Below the pieces are notes generated by a model. The model had not been told where the DNA came from and did not search any database. It saw nothing but the letters and a program-made list of their open reading frames with translations. Made by a program: the position numbers and the translations under genes. A DNA stretch of 31,789 nucleotides from Lactobacillaceae bacterium UBA5807 (GTDB taxonomy: Bacteria; Bacillota; Bacilli; Lactobacillales; Lactobacillaceae), in NCBI GenBank assembly GCA_002418005.1, contig DIDF01000094.1:1-31789 (forward strand), in the 5' to 3' direction. Of the stretch, positions 7,165-14,512 are shown in pieces. Numbering within the stretch: position 1 is the stretch's first letter; the number at the start of each line of letters is the position of its first letter.

Positions 7165-9111
7165 TTAAGCGCCTTTTCGATTAGATTCAACTTTAGCAAT
7201 TCTACCTTGTTGAATATAAACATCCAAAACGGCAATGTCGGCAGGGTTAACCCCACTGATTCTTGAAGCTTGAGCAATTGTAGTTGGCTGGATCTTTGCT
7301 AACTTTTGACGGGCTTCAGTAGCAATTCCTTCAATGGCACTATAATCAATGCCTTCCGGAATCGCTTTTGCTTCCATTTTCTTCATTTTAGCAACTTGAG
7401 CTTCAGCTTTTGCAATATAGCCAGCGTACTTAGTCCGAATTTCGATTTGTTCGATAACCCGGTTGTTCAATTCTTCCTCTGGAGCAGGAATAAATTGAAG
7501 TAGCGTCTGGTAATTTACGTATGGTCTTCTCAAGAAGACGGCCGCAATTATTCCGTCCTGAAGTGGTTTATCACCATGGGCTTCAACAAATTTATTAACT
7601 GCATCGGAAGGCTTAATTCTAATTTGCTTAAGGCGAGAAATCTCCATTTCAATCGCCTTTTTCTTTTCAAGAAACTTTTGATAACGTTCATCAGAAATCA
7701 AACCAATTTCATGGCCCTTTTCTGTTAAACGCATGTCAGCGTTGTCGTTTCTTAGTAATAAACGATACTCGGCCCGACTAGTTAACAAACGATATGGCTC
7801 TTTGGTTCCTTTAGTAACCAAGTCGTCAATAAGAACGCCAATATAAGCTTCATTTCTCTTTAAAATAAAATCACCCTTACCCAGAGCTCGACGACCGGCA
7901 TTAATCCCAGCCATAATTCCTTGGCCAGCAGCTTCTTCATATCCGGAAGTTCCGTTTGTCTGCCCTGCTGTATAAAGGTTTTTAACCATTTTAGTTTCCA
8001 AATTAGCTTTTAGCTGGTAAGGAGCAACAACATCATATTCAATCGCATAACCTGGACGCATCATTTCAGCATTTTCAAGTCCGGCAACTGAGTGGACCAT
8101 CTGCTGTTGAACTTCCTCTGGCATTGATGTGGATAAACCATCAACATACCATTCTTCGGTGTGGCGGCCTTCAGGTTCCAAGAACAATTGATGACGTTTT
8201 TTGTCAGCAAAACGAACGATTTTATCTTCAATTGAAGGACAATATCTTGGGCCAACTCCTTCAATCACTCCTGTGAACATCGGAGCTCGATCTAAGTTCT
8301 TGCGAATAATCGCGTGAGTTTTTTCATTAGTATAGGTTAACCAACACGATAATTGGTCCTTTGGTGAAATATAGTCATCATCAGAAGTCTCAAAACTAAA
8401 ATGCTGCGGTTTTTCATCGCCGGGCTGTTCCTCGGTCTTAGAATAATCGATGGTCGTTCCATCAACTCGTGGCGGTGTCCCGGTTTTAAACCGTTCGATA
8501 TCAAAACCACGGTTTTTCAAGTTAACCGTCAGCTTTTCAGCTGGCTGAGTATTGTTCGGGCCAGAAGCGTACATCAATTCGCCAATGATAATTTTGCCTC
8601 GAGCAGCAGTACCAACAGCCAAAACAACCGTCTTTGAATGATAAATAGCTCCTGTGTTGGTAACAACACCCTTGCAGACTCCATCTTCAACAATAATGTC
8701 GTTAACAATTGCCTGTCTTAAAGTTAAGTTAGATTGTTTTTCAAGCGTATCTTTCATTTCAGCATGATAGGCATGTTTGTCCGCCTGAGCTCTTAAAGCT
8801 TGAACAGCCGGGCCTTTCCCAGTATTTAATAGACGCATTTGGATGTATGTCTTATCGATGTTTTTACCCATTTCGCCACCAAGGGCATCGACCTCTCTGA
8901 CAACCGTTCCTTTAGCGGGGCCACCAACGGATGGATTACATGGCATAAAAGCAACCATTTCTAGATTGATTGTCAAAATTAGGGTTTTATTCCCCATTCG
9001 GGCAGCAGCAAGAGCTGCTTCACAGCCAGCATGACCGGCACCGACGACAATGACGTCATAATCTTTTGCGTGATATTTTTGTTTAACATCACTGACAACT
9101 AAGCTTTTCAA
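7165..9111 (-). CDS. mnmG: tRNA uridine-5-carboxymethylaminomethyl modification enzyme MnmG (GidA)
   Basis: FAD enzyme that with MnmE installs the (carboxymethyl)aminomethyl group on U34 of tRNAs reading split codon boxes. The dinucleotide motif VVGAGHAGCEAA lies at about residues 21-32, followed by the family signature NPSVGGPAKGTVVREVDALGG. GTPPR, the C-terminal tRNA-binding region and the catalytic cysteine context CPSIEDK are visible. It has 648 residues, about 20 longer than the Bacillus protein because of a longer N-terminus. The start is TTG at 9111 with GGAGG eight bases upstream; no in-frame ATG exists near it. It follows mnmE by 34 bases, and the gap holds a parS site. The usual downstream rsmG, noc and parAB genes are absent here. 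Confidence 0.95.
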   Translation of the reverse strand: MKSLVVSDVKQKYHAKDYDVIVVGAGHAGCEAALAAARMGNKTLILTINLEMVAFMPCNPSVGGPAKGTVVREVDALGGEMGKNIDKTYIQMRLLNTGKGPAVQALRAQADKHAYHAEMKDTLEKQSNLTLRQAIVNDIIVEDGVCKGVVTNTGAIYHSKTVVLAVGTAARGKIIIGELMYASGPNNTQPAEKLTVNLKNRGFDIERFKTGTPPRVDGTTIDYSKTEEQPGDEKPQHFSFETSDDDYISPKDQLSCWLTYTNEKTHAIIRKNLDRAPMFTGVIEGVGPRYCPSIEDKIVRFADKKRHQLFLEPEGRHTEEWYVDGLSTSMPEEVQQQMVHSVAGLENAEMMRPGYAIEYDVVAPYQLKANLETKMVKNLYTAGQTNGTSGYEEAAGQGIMAGINAGRRALGKGDFILKRNEAYIGVLIDDLVTKGTKEPYRLLTSRAEYRLLLRNDNADMRLTEKGHEIGLISDERYQKFLEKKKAIEMEISRLKQIRIKPSDAVNKFVEAHGDKPLQDGIIAAVFLRRPYVNYQTLLQFIPAPEEELNNRVIEQIEIRTKYAGYIAKAEAQVAKMKKMEAKAIPEGIDYSAIEGIATEARQKLAKIQPTTIAQASRISGVNPADIAVLDVYIQQGRIAKVESNRKGA

Positions 9112-9127
9112 AATTCAAACCTCCGAA

Positions 9128-9143
9128 TGTTTCACATGAAACA
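9128..9143 (+). other. parS-like site between mnmE and mnmG
   Basis: TGTTTCACATGAAACA, 15 of 16 bases matching TGTTNCACGTGAAACA. It is intergenic, within about 6 kb of oriC, where ParB sites are expected in Firmicutes, and is identical to the site at 409-424. Confidence 0.78.
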
Positions 9144-9145
9144 CA

Positions 9146-10540
9146 TTACTTTCCTAAACAGAATTGACTGAATAATTGATCGATTAATTCATCTTGATAA
9201 CTATCGCCCGTAATTTCACCTAAAAAGTCCCAGCAGCGGGTCATATCGATTTGAACTAAATCGACTGGCATCCCATCATCCAAACCTTTAAGAACATCTT
9301 CCAAAGCCTGTTTAGCTTTATTCAACAAGCCAATATGTCGGGCATTAGTCACCATAACGTCATTTTGACTATTCTCAATACCCTCTTCAAAGAACATCTT
9401 GGCAATTTGTTCTTCCAGATCCTTTAAGCCGTCATCTTTAATTGCAGCAGCCTGAATGACTTTATCGCCGTTAGTTAAACCATTAACTTGGGCAATATCA
9501 AGTTTCAGGGGCAAATCCGTTTTATTTAAAATAATGATTCGCTTTTTACCTGACGTTGCCTTAATAAGTTCGCGGTCTTCATCGGTTAATTCTTCGCTAG
9601 CATTCAAAACCAAAAGCACTAAATCAGAACTCTGAATGGCTTTTTTTGAACGTTCAACCCCAATTTTTTCAACTTTGTTGGTAGTTTTTCGAATTCCGGC
9701 TGTATCAACCAGTTTCAATGGCACTCCACGCACATTAACGTACTCCTCCAGCACGTCACGAGTGGTTCCTGGAACATCGGTAACAATTGCTTTGTCTTCA
9801 TGAAGCAAGTTGTTCAACAAACTGGATTTACCAACGTTGGGCCGACCAATTATCGAAGTAGCTAAACCATCCCGTAAGATCTTCCCTTGTTTGGCAGTCT
9901 TTAATAGTTGAACAATCCTGGCGTGTACATCCTTTGCCTTTTCTCGCAATAATTTGCTGGTCATGGTTTCAACATCGTCATATTCAGGATAATCGATGTT
10001 GACTTCCACTTGAGCTAAAACATCAAGAATATCTTTACGTAAATGTTTGATTAAATGGGATAAATTTCCATCCAATTGGCTGATAGCTGCTTTCATTGAG
10101 CGATCAGTTTTGGCTTCAATTAAATCCATTACGGCTTCTGATTGAGATAGGTCAATTCTGCCATTAAGAAAGGCCCGTTTGGTGAACTCGCCGGGCTCTG
10201 CCATCCTGGCTCCATTACTCAAGACCAACTGAAGCACTTTATTGGTGGCAACAATTCCACCATGGCAGTTTATTTCAATGAGGTTTTCTTTAGTATATGT
10301 GTGCGGTGCCCTCATGACCGAAACCATCACTTCATCGGCTTCCTCACCAGTTTCAGGATCAATAATGTGACCGTAGTTGATAGTATTGCTGGCAACTTTG
10401 TCGAGATTTTTACCCCGATAAAGTTTGTCAGCGACTTTTATCGCATCATCACCACTTATTCGGACAATGGAAATTCCGCCCTCACCAGGTGGGGTGGAAA
10501 TTGCGGCGATCGTATCAAAATCGGTTGTGGTTAAAGCCAT
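9146..10540 (-). CDS. mnmE: tRNA modification GTPase MnmE (TrmE)
   Basis: GTPase partner of MnmG in wobble uridine modification. The 464-residue product has the N-terminal folate-binding domain (DTIAAISTPPGEGGI), a helical domain and an inserted G domain with GRPNVGKSS (about 222-230), DTAGIR and NKTD. It ends with the conserved C-terminal CLGK, whose cysteine is a family hallmark. An in-frame ATG 15 bases upstream (10555) is part of the ribosome binding site ATGGAGGAA, so the ATG at 10540 is taken as the start, giving the typical N-terminus MALTTTDFD. Its own promoter and a terminator-like leader precede it. Confidence 0.95.
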   Translation of the reverse strand: MALTTTDFDTIAAISTPPGEGGISIVRISGDDAIKVADKLYRGKNLDKVASNTINYGHIIDPETGEEADEVMVSVMRAPHTYTKENLIEINCHGGIVATNKVLQLVLSNGARMAEPGEFTKRAFLNGRIDLSQSEAVMDLIEAKTDRSMKAAISQLDGNLSHLIKHLRKDILDVLAQVEVNIDYPEYDDVETMTSKLLREKAKDVHARIVQLLKTAKQGKILRDGLATSIIGRPNVGKSSLLNNLLHEDKAIVTDVPGTTRDVLEEYVNVRGVPLKLVDTAGIRKTTNKVEKIGVERSKKAIQSSDLVLLVLNASEELTDEDRELIKATSGKKRIIILNKTDLPLKLDIAQVNGLTNGDKVIQAAAIKDDGLKDLEEQIAKMFFEEGIENSQNDVMVTNARHIGLLNKAKQALEDVLKGLDDGMPVDLVQIDMTRCWDFLGEITGDSYQDELIDQLFSQFCLGK

Positions 10541-10584
10541 TTTAGATTCCTCCATGTAACAAAAAACAGAAAACTTGTAGCAAC

Positions 10585-10645
10585 AAAAAAAGCGCCCAAA
10601 ACACGCCCACCTGAGGGCATGAATAAAGCACTTTCACTACTTTAC
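10585..10645 (-). promoter_or_regulatory. terminator-like hairpin with competing hairpin in the mnmE leader
   Basis: On the minus strand, AAAGTGC (10628-10634) pairs with GCGCTTT (10589-10595). CATGCCC (10615-10621) pairs with GGGCGTG (10602-10608), and a seven-T run follows. This is a complete intrinsic terminator. A second hairpin, GTAAAGTA (10638-10645) with TGCTTTAT (10623-10630), overlaps its left arm and would exclude the lower stem. The structure lies downstream of a strong promoter and upstream of mnmE, so it may be an attenuator as well as the end of the jag transcript. Confidence 0.6.
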
Positions 10646-10672
10646 CTAGCTATGATAAGAATGATTAACTAT

Positions 10673-10701
10673 ATAATATTTGAATCAGATAAATTTGTCA
10701 A
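10673..10701 (-). promoter_or_regulatory. strong SigA-type promoter upstream of mnmE
   Basis: Minus strand TTGACA (10701-10696), a 17-base spacer and TATTAT (10678-10673). It begins about ten bases after the jag stop codon. The predicted start near 10666 gives an mnmE leader of about 125 bases. Confidence 0.8.
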
Positions 10702-10711
10702 ACCTTTAAGG

Positions 10712-11434
10712 TTATTTAGGAGCAACGACAATCACGCGATGGGGTTCTCTTCCAGTCGAATAAGTGACTACGTAATTATTGGAAGCTAATGCAGTATGAA
10801 TCTGTTTTCGCTCAAACGAAGGCATTGGGTTCAGATACACCGGCTTACCATTAGCGATGGCATTCCGAGCAGTTTTTTCAGCCAACAGCTTTAAAGCATC
10901 AGCTCGTCGAGCTCGGTAATTAGCAGTATCTAGTTCAAAATTAACGTTGTTGGCTCCCAGGCGATTGATATAAATTTGCAGCAAGGTTTGAAGAGAATTA
11001 ATTGTTCTTCCGTGACGCCCGATTAATCGACTTTCTTCTTCAGTTTTAATATCAATATAACCGTAATGATTATTTTTAACGGTCATATTAAGGTCAACAT
11101 CAAAACCCATGGCAGAAATAACTGTTTTTAAGTAATCTAATGCCTTATCTTGAACATCAAAGGCGTTGAGACTTTTTTCTTTTTTAGACTCAGGATCATT
11201 ATGTTTAGAAGCAACCGGTTCATTTTGCTGAGAAGTTTGTTTTACGTCTTTTGGCTCAATCTTACTATCTGATTTCTCAGTGAGTTTAACTTGAGCAAGT
11301 TTTCTGCCAATTCCAAAAAAACCATTCTTTGGTTGTTGGACAACTTGAATATCCACCTCGTCTTTAGACAAAGCAAGATCACTAAGTCCTTTTTCAACTG
11401 CTTCTTGAATTGTTTTCCCGGAATAACTTGCCAT
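10712..11434 (-). CDS. jag: RNA-binding protein Jag (KhpB/EloR)
   Basis: Cytosolic RNA-binding protein that in streptococci and relatives affects cell elongation with KhpA. The 240-residue protein shows the Jag_N domain (residues 1-52, with PKNGFFGIGRKLA), a variable charged linker (about 53-95), a KH domain whose GxxG loop reads IGRHGRTINSLQ, and a C-terminal R3H domain with ERKQIHTAL and REPHRVIVV. It is normally co-transcribed with yidC and rnpA, but here a divergent transporter gene separates it from yidC, so it needs its own promoter. The RBS AAGGGAGC precedes the ATG. Confidence 0.93.
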   Translation of the reverse strand: MASYSGKTIQEAVEKGLSDLALSKDEVDIQVVQQPKNGFFGIGRKLAQVKLTEKSDSKIEPKDVKQTSQQNEPVASKHNDPESKKEKSLNAFDVQDKALDYLKTVISAMGFDVDLNMTVKNNHYGYIDIKTEEESRLIGRHGRTINSLQTLLQIYINRLGANNVNFELDTANYRARRADALKLLAEKTARNAIANGKPVYLNPMPSFERKQIHTALASNNYVVTYSTGREPHRVIVVAPK

Positions 11435-11467
11435 AATAAGCTCCCTTTCAATTAATTTAACTAAAAT

Positions 11468-11496
11468 ATCTTACCATAAAAAAGTGAATTATTAAA
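11468..11496 (-). promoter_or_regulatory. candidate jag promoter
   Basis: Minus strand TTTAAT, a 17-base spacer and TAAGAT with a TGG extension, about 35 bases before jag. A dedicated promoter is expected because the upstream gene is divergent. Confidence 0.5.
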
Positions 11497-11547
11497 TATG
11501 AAAAGCGCTTTGAAAGCTTTTATTAAACCACTCAAATTGGAACTGAT

Positions 11548-11553
11548 TATAAT
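11548..11553 (+). promoter_or_regulatory. candidate promoter -10 box of the cation transporter gene
   Basis: A perfect TATAAT lies about 50 bases before the start codon. No convincing -35 box is visible, so this is tentative. Confidence 0.4.
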
Positions 11554-11605
11554 AAAAAGGTGAACGAATCATTAATTTTGTAAAATTAAATTAGGAGGTG
11601 AGGAT

Positions 11606-12562
11606 ATGACAGTTCAGAGACCCAAGTTTGATGCTGGCAGAGATGTTGTAAAAGATCGTGAAGACCGTTCTGAAAAATTGGAACAAGCCAGTAAATTAAC
11701 TTATGTAAATCTTGCTTCTTACACCATCATTATGCTCGCCGAAATTATTATCGGCCATATCAATGAAATTTCTGTTTTGGTTGCCGATGGATTAAATAAC
11801 CTGACTGGTGTATTTGGAGCAGCAATTTTAATTTTTGGCCTAAGAGTTTCCAGAAAACCACCTGACGCTAATCATTTGCAAGGACACTGGCAGTTTGAAA
11901 ACATCGCTTCATTGATGTCAGCCACGATTATGTTTGCAGTCAGTCTCCAAATTTTTTATGAAGGTTTTGAATCAGTAAAAAGATTCTTAGCTGGAAATTT
12001 TGCTCATCCAAATACTTGGTCATTAGTTATCAGTTTGTGTGCGGCATTGATGAACGGAACACTTTCAGTAATCAATTCCCGTCACGGCAAAAAGTTAAAA
12101 AATCAAGCATTAATTACTGCTGGCCAAGACTTAAAGAGTGATTCATGGACCAGTAGCGGCACTTTTCTATCAATTGCAGGAGCCTTTTTAGGTTTGCACT
12201 GGATTGATGGTGTTGCTACATTGATTGTTGGCTTCATAATTTTAAGAGCTTCAATCACTATTTTTAGAACAACAATCCTAAGACTTACCGAGGGCTTTAA
12301 TCCTAAATATATTGCCCAATACCGCAAAACAATTGAGTCAGTCCCAGGAGTTTTGGGCGTTGCAAATATTGAACCAAGGTACTTGAGCGACCAAGTTGTA
12401 ATTGCCGCTGGTATTTATGTGGCCGGTGAAACTCCAGTCACCAGAGCCTACCAAATTGGCGAAAGAGTCGAAAAAGCTTTAATGCAGAAGTACGACATCT
12501 TGGACGCCGATGTAAAAGCCTATCCTGTTAAACTAAAAAAACAGCCAACTGTTACAGATTAA
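11606..12562 (+). CDS. cation diffusion facilitator family transporter
   Basis: Membrane antiporter predicted to export a divalent metal in exchange for protons. The 318-residue protein has about six transmembrane helices and a C-terminal cytosolic domain (from about 225). The helix-2 metal site reads ADGLNNLTG, with Asp61 and Asn65 in place of the Asp-x3-Asp of zinc exporters. The helix-5 site reads AGQDLKSDSWTSS near residue 175, which keeps its aspartates. Metal specificity therefore cannot be assigned. The RBS is GGAGGTGA at 11592-11599. It runs opposite to the genes on either side, splitting yidC from jag, with its own terminator shared with yidC. Confidence 0.9.
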   Translation: MTVQRPKFDAGRDVVKDREDRSEKLEQASKLTYVNLASYTIIMLAEIIIGHINEISVLVADGLNNLTGVFGAAILIFGLRVSRKPPDANHLQGHWQFENIASLMSATIMFAVSLQIFYEGFESVKRFLAGNFAHPNTWSLVISLCAALMNGTLSVINSRHGKKLKNQALITAGQDLKSDSWTSSGTFLSIAGAFLGLHWIDGVATLIVGFIILRASITIFRTTILRLTEGFNPKYIAQYRKTIESVPGVLGVANIEPRYLSDQVVIAAGIYVAGETPVTRAYQIGERVEKALMQKYDILDADVKAYPVKLKKQPTVTD

Positions 12563-12605
12563 AAAAGAAGTTTGGAAAAATTAATTTTCCCAAACTTCTT
12601 TTTGT
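12562..12605. terminator. bidirectional terminator between the cation transporter and yidC
   Basis: AAAAAGAAGTTTGG (12562-12575) pairs perfectly with CCAAACTTCTTTTT (12590-12603). Both arms end in A or T runs, so it serves both convergent genes. Confidence 0.88.
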
Positions 12606-13441
12606 TATTTTCGTTTACTACGTTTTGCTCTTCGAATTGCTTTTTTAACTTTTCTTTGCTGAGCTCTCTGCTCAGCTTGTTTTTCTCTTCGTTCACGATT
12701 AATCTTCCAAGGATTTTGAATAGCCAATGTTTGACCAACCTGAAAGAGGTTGGTAACCACCCAATAAAGAGAAAGGGCTGAGGGAAGACTGAAAGCCATG
12801 AAGAAAATCATGACCGGCATCCCCCAAGTCATCATAATCGTCATCGAGTTTGACTCAGGCTGGCCTTTCATCATTAGCCATGAACTTAGAAAAGTAAACA
12901 GTGCAGCTAAAACAGGTAAAACAAAGTATGGATCCGGATGCCCAAGGGAAAGCCACATGAACTTGCCACTTCTCAAAATATCGGTTCGCCAAATTGACTG
13001 ATACAAAGCAAACAAAACCGGCATTTGAACTATTAATGGCAAACAACCAGCTAATGGGTTAATGCCTGCTTCAGAGTATAGTTTTTGCTGTTCTTCTCGA
13101 AGTTTGGCCATTGTTTCCTGATCTCGAGAAGAATACTTCTTTTGCAAAGCCTTTAATTGCGGCTGGATTTCTTGAGTTCGGCGCATACTCCTAGTCTGAT
13201 AAATCATTAATGGCAGAATAACAATTCGGACCAAGATAGTAAAGATAATGATTCCCATCCCATAATTGTCATTAAAGAAAGAAGACAGCCAAATGATCGC
13301 CCGAGAGAAGTTTAAAACAACTAATCCATCCCATAACCCTTTACTGTTGTTAGTAATTGGGGCGTTACTACATGCTGCTAAAAATAAAGTTAAACTTGAT
13401 ATTAAGAGAAGCGCTAGCGCTTTTTTTAGTCTTTTTTTCAC
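12605..13441 (-). CDS. yidC: membrane protein insertase YidC (OxaA/SpoIIIJ type)
   Basis: Inserts proteins into the cytoplasmic membrane alone or with Sec. It is 278 residues, the short Gram-positive form. A lipoprotein signal ends in LAAC (Cys24). The five-helix core follows, with the hydrophilic-groove arginine at Arg72 in TILVRIVILPL, the helical hairpin EIQPQLKALQKKY, and INPLAGCLPLIVQMPV. The tail is strongly basic (many Arg and Lys), which in this family contacts the ribosome. It overlaps rnpA by four bases, so the two are coupled. Confidence 0.95.
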   Translation of the reverse strand: MKKRLKKALALLLISSLTLFLAACSNAPITNNSKGLWDGLVVLNFSRAIIWLSSFFNDNYGMGIIIFTILVRIVILPLMIYQTRSMRRTQEIQPQLKALQKKYSSRDQETMAKLREEQQKLYSEAGINPLAGCLPLIVQMPVLFALYQSIWRTDILRSGKFMWLSLGHPDPYFVLPVLAALFTFLSSWLMMKGQPESNSMTIMMTWGMPVMIFFMAFSLPSALSLYWVVTNLFQVGQTLAIQNPWKINRERREKQAEQRAQQRKVKKAIRRAKRSKRK

Positions 13442-13803
13442 TCTTGATCCTCACTATCGTCATCAGACTTAATTAACCTTGCCAATTTTAATACGTGAAT
13501 CAGACTGGTTTTAATATCTTTCATAGACATCATATCCGTAGTTGGACGAGCGATTATGATAAAATCGACGTCTTGCCTGATCTGATCTTTAAGTTCAAAG
13601 ACAGCTTGGCGAATCCTACGCTTGACCCAATTTCTATGTACAGCATTACCAATCTTTTTTCCAACTGAAATTCCAACACGAAAATGTATTTGCTCAGGTT
13701 TATCTAATGAATAAACTACGAATTGACGGTTTGCAACAGAGTCGTGAGTTTCAAAAACCTTTTGGAACTCTGTTTCTTTTTTAACCCGGAACGATTTTCG
13801 CAT
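13438..13803 (-). CDS. rnpA: ribonuclease P protein component
   Basis: Protein subunit that assists the RNase P RNA in maturing tRNA 5' ends. The 121-residue protein opens with MRKSFRVKKETEFQKVF and carries the family signature RNWVKRRIRQA around residue 60, followed by DFIIIARP. It has a short acidic tail (DDDSEDQE) not needed for the fold. The RBS is GGAGATG. It lies behind rpmH but is separated from it by a strong terminator, so read-through or a weak local promoter must supply transcripts. Confidence 0.95.
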   Translation of the reverse strand: MRKSFRVKKETEFQKVFETHDSVANRQFVVYSLDKPEQIHFRVGISVGKKIGNAVHRNWVKRRIRQAVFELKDQIRQDVDFIIIARPTTDMMSMKDIKTSLIHVLKLARLIKSDDDSEDQE

Positions 13804-13841
13804 GATTCATCTCCAAAATAAAAAAATATAAATAAAAAATG

Positions 13842-13868
13842 AAAAAAGACCACTGGGGTCAGTGGTCT
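13842..13868 (-). terminator. terminator between rpmH and rnpA
   Basis: On the minus strand AGACCACTG pairs with CAGTGGTCT around a four-base loop, followed by six T. The stem overlaps the rpmH stop codon. It probably keeps rnpA expression below that of L34. Confidence 0.88.
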
Positions 13869-14007
13869 ATACAGACAATACTTTTCTACCTTTTTGACGT
13901 CGGCGTGCTAAAACTTTTCGACCATTGCTGGTATTCATTCTATTACGAAAACCATGCACACGAGCACGATGACGCTTCTTTGGTTGATATGTTCTCTTCA
14001 TTGCCAT
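13867..14007 (-). CDS. rpmH: 50S ribosomal protein L34
   Basis: A 46-residue, very basic ribosomal protein reading MAMKRTYQPKKRHRARVHGF and ending GRKVLSV. The motif VHGFRNRM and the NGRKVLARRR stretch are diagnostic. Two ATG codons lie six bases apart; GGAGG at 14017-14021 stands nine bases before the first, so 14007 is chosen. This is the gene next to the origin in nearly all Firmicutes. A candidate promoter lies about 80 bases upstream. Confidence 0.95.
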   Translation of the reverse strand: MAMKRTYQPKKRHRARVHGFRNRMNTSNGRKVLARRRQKGRKVLSV

Positions 14008-14085
14008 AGAAGATAACCTCCTTTAATTCATGAAATATTAGCGTTTAAGCATTTAATTTCGGATGTTCAAATGCAGTTCTTAAAT

Positions 14086-14114
14086 ATAATATCATAGTTC
14101 CATAAATTATGAAA
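14086..14114 (-). promoter_or_regulatory. rpmH promoter
   Basis: Minus strand TATTAT with a TGA extension, and TTTCAT 17 bases upstream. The 18 bases TATGATATTATATTTAAG are identical to the core of the tRNA-Lys promoter at 29756-29784, which points to a shared strong stable-RNA-type promoter core. Confidence 0.6.
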
Positions 14115-14129
14115 TAGGAGATTTGCTAA

Positions 14130-14512
14130 GAAAAAATTTTTTCAAAAATTCTTAAATTTGTTTCATACCCAAAAGTTGTGGATAAACCCGATTTTAAATT
14201 TCTAAAATTAACAAGTTTTCCGCAAAGATATCCACAAGTTGACAGATTGTTCCTAAAATTATCCACAGCCTGTAGATAAATATCTTTTTTAAATTTAAAA
14301 AGCCTACAGCATAGGATTTCTTATCCACAATTTCCTGTGGATTACTATTAATTTTTTAATATTTTTGCTCGTTATTAACAGGGTTGTGGAAACATTATTT
14401 ACTCGGTGTGAAACATTTATGCACAGTTAATTTGGCCTGTGGAAAACTTTTTTTAAGAATGCTAGAATAAATTTGCTCGCTTGAAGAACTATTAATAAAA
14501 GGGGGGATTAAG
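14130..14512. other. oriC, upstream part (rpmH-dnaA gap) with DnaA boxes
   Basis: The 505-base gap between rpmH and dnaA has no gene. Perfect DnaA boxes TTATCCACA lie at 14177-14185 (minus), 14259-14267 (plus) and 14321-14329 (plus). One-mismatch boxes are at 14228-14236 (plus), 14336-14344 (minus) and 14417-14425 (plus). Weaker TGTGGAAA forms lie near 14385 and 14438. AT-rich runs are at 14131-14160 and 14344-14380. This matches the incC half of the bipartite Bacillus-type origin, where DnaA assembles before opening the second half. Confidence 0.9.
14440..14468 (+). promoter_or_regulatory. dnaA promoter, overlapped by a weak DnaA box
   Basis: TGGAAA (14440-14445), a 17-base spacer and TAGAAT (14463-14468) with a TGC extension, about 45 bases before the start codon. 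The -35 region overlaps the DnaA-box-like TGTGGAAAA at 14438-14446, which fits autorepression by DnaA. Confidence 0.6.

Noticed and set aside
10541..10555. Upstream in-frame ATG as the mnmE start (and the same at gyrA 20818)
   Set aside because: Both ATG codons are part of ATGGAGG, whose GGAGG is the ribosome binding site for the start 15 bases downstream. Homologues begin at the downstream start.
11497..11520. cre-like palindrome AAAGCGCTTT between jag and the cation transporter
   Set aside because: Flanking bases are out of register with the cre consensus (three mismatches). It remains an unexplained palindrome.
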